64,000 nt of DNA from Buxus sempervirens (taxonomy: Eukaryota > Streptophyta > Magnoliopsida > Buxales > Buxaceae). Below the pieces are notes generated by a model. The model saw nothing but the letters and a program-made list of their open reading frames with translations, did not search any database and had not been told where the DNA came from. The stretch spans positions 40,591,829 through 40,655,828 of the forward strand of contig OX387187.1 in NCBI GenBank assembly GCA_947561395.2, read 5' to 3'. How positions within the stretch are numbered: position 1 is the first letter of the stretch; every line of letters starts with the position of its first letter. The translations under genes and the position numbers were made by a program. Positions 47,307 through 57,162 of this stretch are shown here, piece after piece.

Positions 47307-48610
47307 CATGGAGGCACCACCTTTGAAGATCTGTGCATGTATCCTGACATATGTCTACCGGCCAAGTTCAGGTGCCCGAACTTCGACAAATTTGATGGCA
47401 CGGGCTGCCCATTGAGCCACTTGAAGTTATACTGCGGGGCCTTGTGCCAATTTGGCCGGGATGACGGCATACTGATCCAACTCTTCCAAAGGAGTCTGAC
47501 CGGGTCAGCTCTTCGGTGGTTCGCTACAGTGGACCACGGAAGGATCAGGAGGTGGAAGGACCTAGCCGATGCCTTCTTAGACCAATATAAATTTAACTCT
47601 GAGATCGTGCCAGACCGGTACGACATGATGAGGATGAACAAGGGGAAAGATGAGCAGGTACGACAGTACGCCAAGAGGTGGAGAGAGGCCGCCTCTCAGG
47701 TTAGGCCACCTATGCAAGAGCCGGAGATGATCTCCACATTCATGGGCACACTGGGGCAGCCCTTCTACAACCATTTGGTGGGCCAGATCACCACCAACTT
47801 TGTAGCCCTGGTACAAGTGGCAGACCGGATCGAAGAAGGGGTCAGGTCAGGAAGGCTGATAGACTATTCTACTCTGACTGGGCAGTCTGATTCCTCTGCC
47901 TCCATGGCCCAGAAGAAAGGGGCTGGATTCAAGAAGACAGGGGCTCGAAAAGAAGGGGAGGTGAACCTGGTCTAGGCTCCTCCAGCCAAGAAGCCACTTC
48001 ATGTGAACATCTCAGCACCCCAACAGGCCCAGCAGGCCCAGCAATCGTACCAAACCTCGCTGAATGTCAATTTCACCCCCTCCGTACCAGCTAACCCAAG
48101 GAGGACCTTTACCAGGGAGGAAAGAGAGGCCTGGTTAGCAAATAGAAAGAACCGGGTTTTCACTCCTCTCCCAATATCTCTTTCCCAACTGCTGCCAACT
48201 TTGCTGAAGGGTGAATACCTGACTCGGAAAGAGCCCAACCCGAATGCCACCAGGGGAAGAAATTTTGACACGTCGGTCACCTGTGACTTCCACATGGGTG
48301 CACCGGGGCATTCTACAGATACCTGCTGGGTATTGAAGCATGCGGTCCAGGACTTGTTGGAACAGAAGGCCTTAGTGTTCAACACTGCTGCACCGGCCCC
48401 GTCCGGAAATGATATTGGGCAGAACCCTCTGCCGTACCACAATGGGGAAGGCCCATCCAACTCCATCACTACCATATCCACCACGAGAAGGGCCTTTGAC
48501 CCATCTCAGCTTATAGCACCCGTGGGGACTACAGTCCAAGTCCATTTCTTCCAAGAGGAGGAGAAGGAGGAGGAGATCAACATGGTCTCCCAAAAAAAAC
48601 AATACAGCTG
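47307..48610 (+). pseudogene. gag: gag, central and C-terminal part
   Basis: Continues in frame after the solo LTR: HGGTTFEDLCMYPDICLPAK, then the retrotransposon gag core (LYCGALCQFGRDDGILIQLF, SLTGSALRWFATVDHGRIRR, DAFLDQYKFNSEIVPDRYDM, VRQYAKRWREAASQVRPP). A TAG at 47973-47975 interrupts the frame, which stays open again to 48614. A zinc-knuckle-like stretch (CDFHMGAPGHSTDTCWVLKH) follows, as in Tat/Ogre elements. The A8 run at about 48591 causes a frame change. Functional only if the stop were suppressed and the shift corrected. Confidence 0.88.
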
Positions 48611-49200
48611 CTGAGGACATAAGTTCCTCTTTAAACCGGGTCTCATCTCTTATGACCCAGATGAATACTGCAAGGCCCCCATTGGTCTTCAATTGCAGTC
48701 CACCCATCTATTCACCATCCAAGCCGTCCAAGGCTCCACTGGTCATCAACCTTGACCCCACCACTACTTCCATCACTTCTTCTGTCCCCCCAAAATCTAA
48801 ACTTCAGCCCTTGGTTGTAAATGTGCAGCCAGCCCAAACTATCCCTAAACCGGCCCATACATCCCGGTCCAAACTCCAGCCACTAGTGGTTAACATCCCT
48901 AAATTAGCCTATTCTAAGGCCGCTGTACCATGGAATTACAGCGAGGGAATCACGGCTACGGTTCCAGTGGTTAGGAACCCGAACCAGGAGGAGGTGAACC
49001 TCATGACGAGGTCAGGGAGATGTGCAGGGGGTGAAGAGAAAGAGAAAGAGACAGAAGTAGAAAAAGAAAAAAAAGAAAATGAAGAAAAAAGAAAACAAAA
49101 AGGAAAAAACAAAGTGGGAGAAAACACCCCCCAGGGTGCATAACATGAGGCAGCAGACCTCATAAAAATAATCAAAAAAAAGTGAATTCAATCTTGTGGA
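48611..49200 (+). pseudogene. gag-pro linker
   Basis: Open at 48652-49143 (ARPPLVFNCSPPIY, KSKLQPLVVNVQPAQTIPKP, MTRSGRCAGG) with a highly charged, low-complexity end. TAA at 49141, then a frame change at the A run near 49175 where NLVDQLNKVPAQISIL begins. Linker regions of this type join gag to protease in Ogre-like elements. Confidence 0.75.
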
Positions 49201-49960
49201 TCAGTTGAACAAGGTCCCGGCCCAGATTTCAATACTGGGCCTTCTGTTGAATTCTGAAAAGCACAGGGACGCATTGTTAAGGGTGCTACAGAGTGCACAT
49301 GTATCCCAGTCAATTGATCCAGACCAGCTTGGTAAAATGCTTGGTCAAATCTTGTCACATAATGTGATAAGTTTCTCTGAAGGTGAGATCAGCCCAGGTG
49401 GGTGTTATCATGTTGACCCTTTGCACATCACAGTGCTTTGTAAGGGCTGCATGATCGCACGGGTTTTAATTGAAAACGAGTCGGCATTAAACGTTTGCCC
49501 GTTAATCACTTTTACCAAGCTGGGTCTAGACCAGTCAAGGATCAAACAAAATGGGTGGATAGTGAGGGCTTTCGATAGCTCCAAGACCCACTCCCTAGGG
49601 GAGATTGAACTGCCGGTCACAATTGGGCCGAATATCTTTAACATCACGTTTGAGGTGATGGATATACCCGCAGCATTCAATCTGCTCCTAGGAAGGCCGT
49701 GGATACACTCGGCTAGGGCAATACCATCCACGCTCCACCAAAGAGTGAAGTACATAAGAGGGCAAAGGGTGATAACTGTTCTAGCCGAAAACTTGGTGCC
49801 GCCCATCGTGTCACCTGATGTACCCTTGATAAATGTAGACCTGACTGTCGACAAGATTGCATTCCACTCATTTCAATTTGAGGCGGTCAATTACATACCT
49901 GGGGGTGTGACAAAAAGAAGGAAAAGGGGACCACTGCAGAAAAAATGGTCAAGAAAGTGA
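49196..49960 (+). pseudogene. Aspartic protease region, catalytic site changed
   Basis: Contains the conserved lead-in (VDQLNKVPAQISILGLLLNS) and the protease core: CMIARVLIENESALNVCPL, LGEIELPVTIGPNIFNITF, FNLLLGRPWIHSARAIPSTL. In this family the catalytic site normally reads D-N/T-G-S; here it is E-N-E-S, so the nucleophile Asp is Glu and the Gly is Glu. That alone should stop polyprotein processing. The frame shifts again near 49915-49930. Confidence 0.85.
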
Positions 49961-50012
49961 TGGAGAAATACCACTTTCACCCGGGAAAGGCCTGGGGATC
50001 AATCTGCAGGGG

Positions 50013-50639
50013 ATGGTGGAGCCAATCACGGCTAAGAAACTGATCCCCAAGGTAGGGTTGGGCTTCAAGCCCAGAGGCTGGAGAAGAATGAAACATGAAG
50101 AAGGGGAGAGCAGAAGCAAAGGAAAACTCCTGCATCTGAGGGTGAACTTTCCAAAACCCTCCTATATAATCCAAATTTCTCCTCCCATGGACCAGTCCAA
50201 GCCTCCATACCACAACCTCAACCCATTTCAAAAGCCTTTTGTTTCAGCTCTACAACCCTATAACCCATCTCCAATATTGGGAGCAGCAGATGGGCCTGGG
50301 CCACAGCCCGAGCAGCAGGTGGACTTTTCTGAAGATGTTGGTGCATTCTTCGCCATGACTGAGGGCGAAAAGACAGGGGCAGACATGGAACTGCCGTTTA
50401 TTGACTGGGCCGCAGTAAAGATTCCGGAAGAGGTCCTTTCTGGATTGGGCCCCGTAGCAGAAAAGGGCAGTACCCACCCAGTGATGATGGCATCGGATGC
50501 TGGGCTTGAGGAGCAGGCTTTCCCTATTTCCCCTGCTCCCCAAAATTTTGTACTGAACAATTGGGAGGAAACTCCCCTTACCTTTGAAGCAGCGTCTGTG
50601 TGGCAAACTGACGCGGCTTCCAAAAAAAAACTCCAATAG
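50013..50639 (+). pseudogene. pro-RT linker
   Basis: Open stretch with GKGLGINLQGM-like lead-in, GLGFKPRGWRRMKHEEGESR, then proline-rich and acidic low complexity (VDFSEDVGAFFAMTEGEKTG). No enzyme domain. The frame passes into the RT segment through the A9 run at 50620-50628. Confidence 0.7.
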
Positions 50640-52138
50640 TGGAATGCCATTTCCCTGAAGGTTCTAATGGGCCTTCGTCTTCAGGGGAATTATGTTTAGA
50701 AGGCCCACAAAAAACCCAAAAAGATTTTTCTATTTTTGCTAGAAAATTTAAATTTTTCAAAAAGGTCCAAACCACTTATGAACCATATAATCAGACCGAA
50801 TTGGACCAGGTTGAATATGACTTCGACCTTGAGCTCGACTGTGATCTCATGGGGGTCGAAGAAGAGACCGAGGTCGAAGAAGAAGATGTTCCAAAAGAAA
50901 TTGAATACCAATTAGAACGTCATGAAAATGGGGTCCAACCTAATATTGAGGAGACCATATCCATAAATCTTGGGACCGAAGAGGACCCAAAAATTGTGAA
51001 AATCGGGTCATGCTTGTCTGATGTGCAGAAAAATGAAATGTCACAGTTCTTGGCAGATTACAAGGATGTGTTTGCTTGGTCGTATCGGGACATGCCGAGG
51101 TTGGACACTGACATGGTGGTGCACAAGTTGCCAATTTTGCCAGGGGTTAAGCCGATTAAGCAGAAGCTAAGAAGATTGAAGCCAGAATGGACCTTGAAGG
51201 TCAAGGACGAAGTGGTCAAACAATTTCAAGCCGGATTTTTGGCAGTCTCTACGTACCCTGAGTGGTTCGCAAACATAGTGCCGGTACCAAAGAAGGACGG
51301 GAAAGTCAGAATGTGCGTGGACTACAGAGATTTGAATAAGGCAAGCCCAAAAGACGATTTTCCGCTTCCACACATCGACATTCTGGTCGATAATACTGTG
51401 GTACATAGCCTATTCTCCTTCATGGATGGCTTCTCAGGATATAATCAGATCAAGATGGCTAAGGAAGATCAAGAAAAAACAGCATTTATCACACCTTGGG
51501 GCACATTCCACTATACAGTCATGCCATTTGGGCTCAAGAACGCTGGGGCAACATATCAGCGGGCCATGACAGCACTATTTCTTGACATGATCCACAAAGA
51601 GATGGAGGTCTATGTGGACGATATGATTGCCAAATCATGCAAAGAGGAGGACCACTTGATCAACCTGAAGAAAGTGTTTGATCGTCTCAGGAAGTACAGT
51701 TTACGGCTTAACCCGGCTAAATGCGTCTTTGGGGCTACATCAGGGAAGTTACTGGGGTTTATAGTTAGCCGAAGAGGAATTGAAATTGACCCGGCAAAAG
51801 CCAAGGCCATAATTGAAATGCCAGCACCCAGAACCGAGAAGGAGGTTCGTGGTTTTCTCGGGAGGATTCAATACATAAGCCGGTTCATAGCACAGCTCAC
51901 TGCTATCTGTGAACCAATTTTCAAACTTTTGAGGAAAGATAACCTGACGGTCTGGAATGACGACTGCCAGCAGGCATTTGACACAATAAAGAAGTATTTG
52001 CTGAACCCACCTGTGCTAGTGCCACCAACTCCAGGAAGACCACTGATCCTGTACTTGTCAGTGTTGGAAACATCGATGGGATGCGTCTTGGGGCAGCATG
52101 ATGAGACTGGTAGAAAAGAAAGGGCCATTTCTATCTGA
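50639..52138 (+). CDS. pol: Gypsy reverse transcriptase, open segment
   Basis: Single open segment of 499 codons; it has no start of its own and is part of a polyprotein. RT motifs in order: KQKLRRLKPEW, WFANIVPVPKKDGKVRMCVD, YRDLNKASPKDDFPLPHID, FMDGFSGYNQIKMAKEDQEK, FITPWGTFHYTVMPFGLKNA, and the catalytic YVDDMI, intact. It continues through LGFIVSRRGIEIDPAKAKAI and GFLGRIQYISRFIAQLT to the start of the first RNase H, ending at a frame shift at about 52125. RT copies element RNA into DNA in cytoplasmic particles. Confidence 0.93.
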   Translation: MECHFPEGSNGPSSSGELCLEGPQKTQKDFSIFARKFKFFKKVQTTYEPYNQTELDQVEYDFDLELDCDLMGVEEETEVEEEDVPKEIEYQLERHENGVQPNIEETISINLGTEEDPKIVKIGSCLSDVQKNEMSQFLADYKDVFAWSYRDMPRLDTDMVVHKLPILPGVKPIKQKLRRLKPEWTLKVKDEVVKQFQAGFLAVSTYPEWFANIVPVPKKDGKVRMCVDYRDLNKASPKDDFPLPHIDILVDNTVVHSLFSFMDGFSGYNQIKMAKEDQEKTAFITPWGTFHYTVMPFGLKNAGATYQRAMTALFLDMIHKEMEVYVDDMIAKSCKEEDHLINLKKVFDRLRKYSLRLNPAKCVFGATSGKLLGFIVSRRGIEIDPAKAKAIIEMPAPRTEKEVRGFLGRIQYISRFIAQLTAICEPIFKLLRKDNLTVWNDDCQQAFDTIKKYLLNPPVLVPPTPGRPLILYLSVLETSMGCVLGQHDETGRKERAISI

Positions 52139-52431
52139 GTAAAAAATTCACAGAATATGAAGCCAAGTACTCACCATTGGAAAAAACTTGCTGTGCTCTA
52201 GTGTGGGCCACTCAGAGGCTAAGGCATTACTTCCTTAGTCACTCCACACTATTGATATCCCGGATGGACCCGCTGAAGTATTTATTTGAGAAACCGGCAC
52301 TGACTGGCAGGACGGCAAAGTAGTAACTACTACTGTCCGAGTTTGACCTCACGTACATCACCCAGAAGGCGATAAAGGGGCAAGCCATAGCTGATCACCT
52401 GGCTGCACATCCTCTGCCAGAATATCAACCC
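52139..52431 (+). pseudogene. First (Gypsy-type) RNase H, degenerate
   Basis: Reading on after the frame shift gives YLSKKFTEYEAKYSPLEKTC, RLRHYFLSHSTLLISRMDPL, then two consecutive stops (TAG TAA at 52321-52326) and FDLTYITQKAIKGQAIADHL. The arrangement, a decayed RNase H followed by a second one, is a Tat-lineage hallmark. Confidence 0.8.
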
Positions 52432-54225
52432 TTGAAGACCAACTTCCCAGATGAGGCAATCCTATACACTGAAGAGGAGGACAGTGACAGTTCTTGGCAG
52501 ATGTTCTTTGATGGGGCCGCCAATATGAATGGGAACGGAATAGGGGCAGTCTTGGTTAAACCAGATGGTTCACATATCCCAATTGCAATAAAGCTGAGAT
52601 TCCAGTGCACCAATAACATAGCAGAATATGAGGCATGCATAATTGGATTGCAAGCAGCCATGGATCATGGAGTAGAGGAACTTGACGTATACGGGGATTC
52701 GAGTCTTATCATCTTCCAAACAACTGGTGAGTGGAAAACCAAGGATCACAAATTGATCCCCTATCACCAGTATTTGGAAGAAATAAGCACAAATTTCACT
52801 CGAATTTCCTTCAACTATATGCCAAGGGCCAAGAATCAGTTTGCGGATGCTCTAGCAACCTTGGCTTCAATGGTCAGCATACCAGAAGGAGTAGACATCA
52901 GACCGCTGGAAATTGAGGTTAGAGATGAACCGGCTTACTGTCTCGTTCTAGAGGGAGCACCAAAAGAAGAAGCACCGTGGTTTCGAGATATCAAAAATTT
53001 TTTGAACAATCGGAGTCTGCCAGAAAATGCCACTGCTACTGAGAAGAGAACAATACAGAGGTTGGCAGGTCAGTTTCTGCTAAGTGGTGGACATGTGTAC
53101 AAAAGGTCGCATAACGACATTCTGCTCAGATGTGTAGCCAAGACGGAATCGGAAAGACTGATTGAAACTGTACATGGAGGAGTTTGTGGGCCCCATATGA
53201 GTGGGCACATGTTGGCAAAGAAGATCTTGAGATTGGGCTACTACTGGACGACAATGGAGCATGATTGCTGTATACATGTCAGAAGGTGCCACCAATGTCA
53301 GATATATGCAGATAATAAGCATGCACCCTCGGGTGAGTTACACAACATGACATCCCCATGGCCCTTCTCTATGTGGGGCATAGATGTTATTGGCATGATT
53401 TCACATAAGGCATCGAACGGGCACAGATTCATCCTGGTGGCGATTGACTACTTCACTAAATGGGTAGAGGTAGCTTCATATGCAAACATCACAAGCAACC
53501 ATGTTATTAAGTTTTTGAAGCACAATATCATTTGTCGCTATGGACTTCCTAGTGCCATAGTATCAGACAATGCTTCAAATATTAAGAACAAGGACATGAA
53601 GAAAATGTGTGAGCAGTTTCAGATCACCCACCACAAGTCAGCTCCGTACAGGCCAAAGATGAATGGGGCAGTGGAAGCAGCAAACAAGAACATAAAGAAA
53701 ATCATCCAGAAGATGGTAGTGAGCTACAAGGATTGGCATGAAATGCTGCCACTTGCTCTACATGCCTACAGAACCTCGATTCGGACCTCAACCGGGGCAA
53801 CCCCGTATTCCCTAGTCTATGGGATGGAAGCAGTCTTGCCAGTGGAAGTAGAAATCCCATCACTCAGAGTGCTCATGGAAGCTGAACTGGAAGAAGCCGA
53901 ATGGGTACAGTCAAGACATGATCAACTCAACCTGATAGAAGAAAAGCGGTTAAAAGCACTATGTCATGGCCAGTTGTACCAAAGGAGAATGGCCCGGGCC
54001 TACAATAAGAAAGTGAGGTCCAGAACTTTCCAGGAAGGAAACTTAGTGCTAAAGAAAATCTTACCATTTTTTGGAAGACCCTCGTGGTAAGTTCAAGCCC
54101 AATTGGGAAGGGCCATATGTCGTCAAGAAGGTCCTGTCAGGGGGTGCACTCATCTTAGCAGAAATGGATGGGTCAGATTTTCCTGAGCCAATTAACTCCG
54201 ATGCAGTAAAAAGGTATTTTCCTTG
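52432..54225 (+). CDS. pol: Archaeal-type RNase H and integrase, open segment
   Basis: RNase H: WQMFFDGAANMNGNGIGAVL, NIAEYEACIIGLQAAM, DVYGDSSLI, NQFADALATLASM; all four acidic positions are present. Integrase: zinc region HGGVCGPHMSGH and CHQCQIYAD, then the DDE core WGIDVIG, IVSDNASN and NGAVEAANKN, all intact. The frame ends at 54090 because of one extra T in the T6 run near 54066; without it the chain reads on through GKFKPNWEGPYVV to AVKRYFP and TGA at 54225. No chromodomain follows. Integrase inserts the DNA copy into the genome. Confidence 0.92.
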
Positions 54226-55168
54226 AGTGAATATTTCTAGGAAATGATCCGAGGCCATTTTTCTTTATTTCCTTCAAAATTTGAATCCCTAGTATAGCCA
54301 AATTGAGCCGGTTCCTTTCTTTGATAAACCCAAACCGGATTTACAGTCAAATTGGGGCAAAGCCAATTGGGGCAAAGTTATAAAAAAAAAGAAGAGGAAA
54401 AGTAATGAAAAATGGCAAATAAAAGCCAAGCGTGAAAAAAGATGCAAAAAATGCAATTTGGGGGAAAAGGGTTAAATTCATCATGACTGTAAGTCCGGTT
54501 GACCTATTTCCACACTTGAAAATTTTTGGGCCTTTAATACCCTTTCTTTCATAAACTGAGCCTAGCCTTTATTTCGTCCTATTTTTAAGCCCTCGGTGAT
54601 CTTAGTTTATTCATTCAAATAATAGAGTAAGATTGGTGATGACGGAATGCAGAAGCCGGCCCTAGTGAAAACCGTAACTGGCGCTAGGGGCAATATTGGC
54701 AAAAAGGCAAAAAGGGAAAAAGAAAAAAAATGAAGAAAAATCAGAGGTTGAGTTGATCATGGAGTCTGAGCCTGAAGCAAAGTTGGCATGAGCAGAATGG
54801 GGTCAGCTTTGGCATTCGGGGATGACTCTAAAGGTCCTAAGATGGACGATTTTGATCCCTCATTATTTTGTGGACTACCCTTTTCATTATTTAACCTGGT
54901 TCTAATTCCTTTAATTATAGGTGATTAAGTGCATGGACCAAATTTCAAAAATAAAAAAATATAAAAAACAGAAAAATTATACTTTGGCCAGTGATGAGAA
55001 ATCAAATACTTTTCATAAAACCTTTGTTTTTACAAGCATCTGAGCATTCTGAGGCCAATAATATAAAAATTTTATTTTGAATTAAATCCCTTGTCTTTCC
55101 ACTATTGGAGTTTGCTTTGGTACAAAGGTAAAAAAAAATTAATAAAAAAATGTATGCAGGAAATAAAG
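54226..55168. other. Junction between convergent sense and antisense genes
   Basis: About 940 bases between the integrase stop and the stop of the antisense DUF7745 gene. AT-rich, with a short direct repeat 'caattggggcaaag' at 54347-54375. It should hold the 3' ends of both transcription units. Confidence 0.6.
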
Positions 55169-56891
55169 CTAGTCTCTGTCTCCTAGCCGCTCCTCAAGCT
55201 CCCAAATCCGAGCTGCCTGAGCTGCAATGACTCCTGAAGCCCCCTCTGCAGAGGGATCACTCAAGAAGGAAATGACCTCATCTGAAAGGGCCTGCCTGAT
55301 CCGCATACTCCTAAGGCTGGCCAAAGTATCCTGGTACTTCTGCCGGATCATATGGACCTCGAAGCGACGGGCCTGCCTCTGCTCCTCCAGCTTCTCTTCC
55401 ACGGCAGTACGGCGTGAGATCTGCTCCTCAAGCTGCCTCTCCAGATAAATGCCCTGTATCCTGAGCTCCTGGGCCTCCCGTACCCATATCTGCTGAAGCC
55501 GCTTATGAGAAGCCCGCTCAGACTTTAGAATGTCCTCATAGGTGGGAGCCAAGACTACAGGAGGATCTTCGGGTACCGGGGCCTGAGTCTGTATCTGCTC
55601 CTTGATCCAAAAGAGATAATCCTTCACATGGGCTTCTGAGAAGATTGGACCATGCATGAAGCGAACATAGGACCACTCCTTCATCAACCAGGCATTCAGC
55701 TTCATAGAAAGGGGCCCAAGACGATCCTCATATCCACATGGGATGATAATCCCCTGGGTCGCACGGAACTGACGAAGGACCCACAGAGGAAGATACAACA
55801 CTGCATGCTTCAGGCCCGCTAGGATCAGAAAGTTGCGGTCACGGAAGCTAATCACTGTCTCTGCATTGGGCTGATAAGTGCCAGGCCATCTCACCTGGTC
55901 CTCCTGAAGTGAGCCCAAGAAAGTGAACCAACCCTGTTTGCCCCCTGGAATATCGGGGCACCCCCTGTTGCTCATCAAGAAGGGGACTTTCAGACTCGGG
56001 AAGAAGTGTCGATTGATTTCTTCAATCTGGTTCAAATGATCAAGTAGCCAAAGCTGCAAAGGAAGAGAGATATGTCAGCACATTGCAAAAAAATAAAAAA
56101 ACAAAAAAGCAAGAAAAAAGCAAAAAAGGCAAAAAGAAAGCCAAAAAGCAAAAAAAAAAAAGAAATTAAAAAAAAATTTTTACCTGCAGGATCTGGGCAC
56201 ATGCTAGGAAGCGTTTCGACTTCCTATTGTAACAGTCAGTCAAGGCTTGATACATCCCAGCCAAAATCATAGGGGCCAACCTCTCCCGCTCCCTAACCTG
56301 GCATATCACTGAGATCAAGGCCAAGTCCACCTCGTCATCCTCCCGTGGGAAAAGTAACTGGTTGACCACAATCAGGGTCAAGGCGTTGAACCAGGCCTCC
56401 TTATTTTCCCCCCTCAAAAGCTTCTCAGTCAAAAAAGCCTTAGATAGGGTCAAAAGGGTGTCAGAATCCCCTAAATCCTTCTTCCCTATGCCCAAGAATG
56501 TAGAAGCTTCTTTTTTGTAACTGGGCCTAAGAGGTGGATTCACCACCTTCTCATCAAACCTCAAGCCCAGGATGGTTTCCACCTCCTCAATGGTTGGGGT
56601 CATTTCATGGGTCCCAAAACGGAAAAGGTTGAGGTCGGGTACCCAATGACCAATCATGGCCTCTATAATCTCCCACTTGAAGGGAACCTTGGGAATAAGC
56701 AGGGTGTGGCCTAGATTAGTAGTATCCCATCTCCTCTCCTCATCTAGGGTCATAGAGTTAACCCACCTTGTGTAAAAGGAATCCACAGGGTTGTACCTAG
56801 TGAGATTTGGGGGTTTTGATCTGAAAGGTTGTTTTGCAGGGGAGGCAGTGTAGACAGACAGTAATGGGGCAGAAAATGATCCGGATTCCAT
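55169..56891 (-). CDS. Antisense DUF7745 protein, two exons, intact
   Basis: Exon 1 56891-56184 and exon 2 56053-55169 join across a 130-base intron (donor CAG-GTAAAA, acceptor 'ctttgcag') into 530 residues without stops. Start chosen at MESGSFSAPL; an upstream in-frame ATG at 56984 would add a hydrophobic run and lies nearly at the TATA box. Domain DUF7745 spans about residues 45-420: FKWEIIEAMIGHWVPDLNLF, TPTIEEVETILGLRF, VVNQLLFPREDDEVDLALI, GWFTFLGSLQEDQVRW, YLPLWVLRQFRATQGI. A coiled coil with Glu/Arg/Gln follows (about 435-525). DUF7745 proteins accompany plant-mobile-domain-like proteins in plant repeats; function unknown. It lies head to tail behind the PMD gene. Confidence 0.85.
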
Positions 56892-57000
56892 TGGATGTGA
56901 TGGGAGCAAGCTAGAACTCAAGAGAAGGAAGAAAAAGGCGAAAAAGGGGGTTTCTAAACTCAAAAACTCGTAAAAAATGCTCAAATCCCGAGGCTGGTTG

Positions 57001-57008
57001 CATTTATA
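57001..57008 (-). promoter_or_regulatory. TATA box of the antisense DUF7745 gene
   Basis: Minus strand reads GCTATAAATGC, 110 bases upstream of the chosen ATG and 12 bases downstream (gene sense) of palindrome cluster 3. Confidence 0.75.
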
Positions 57009-57020
57009 GCATCTTTTAAT

Positions 57021-57162
57021 GTATCCGATAACTCAGACCGGATACAAAAGGCTTTATTAATATCCGGTTAAGTATACCGGATACAAAAGAGGCCATGAGT
57101 AGCCGGTATGTTATACCGGATACAAAGACCAATCAATGTATCCGGTATATCAGACCGGATAC
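57021..57162. promoter_or_regulatory. Palindrome cluster 3 (DUF7745 promoter), 4 units
   Basis: Units start at 57021, 57060, 57099 and 57138, exactly 39 bases apart. The last is perfect; the others carry one arm mismatch each. The unit next to the TATA box has the core TAACTCAGA, like the first units of clusters 1, 2 and 5. Confidence 0.9.
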
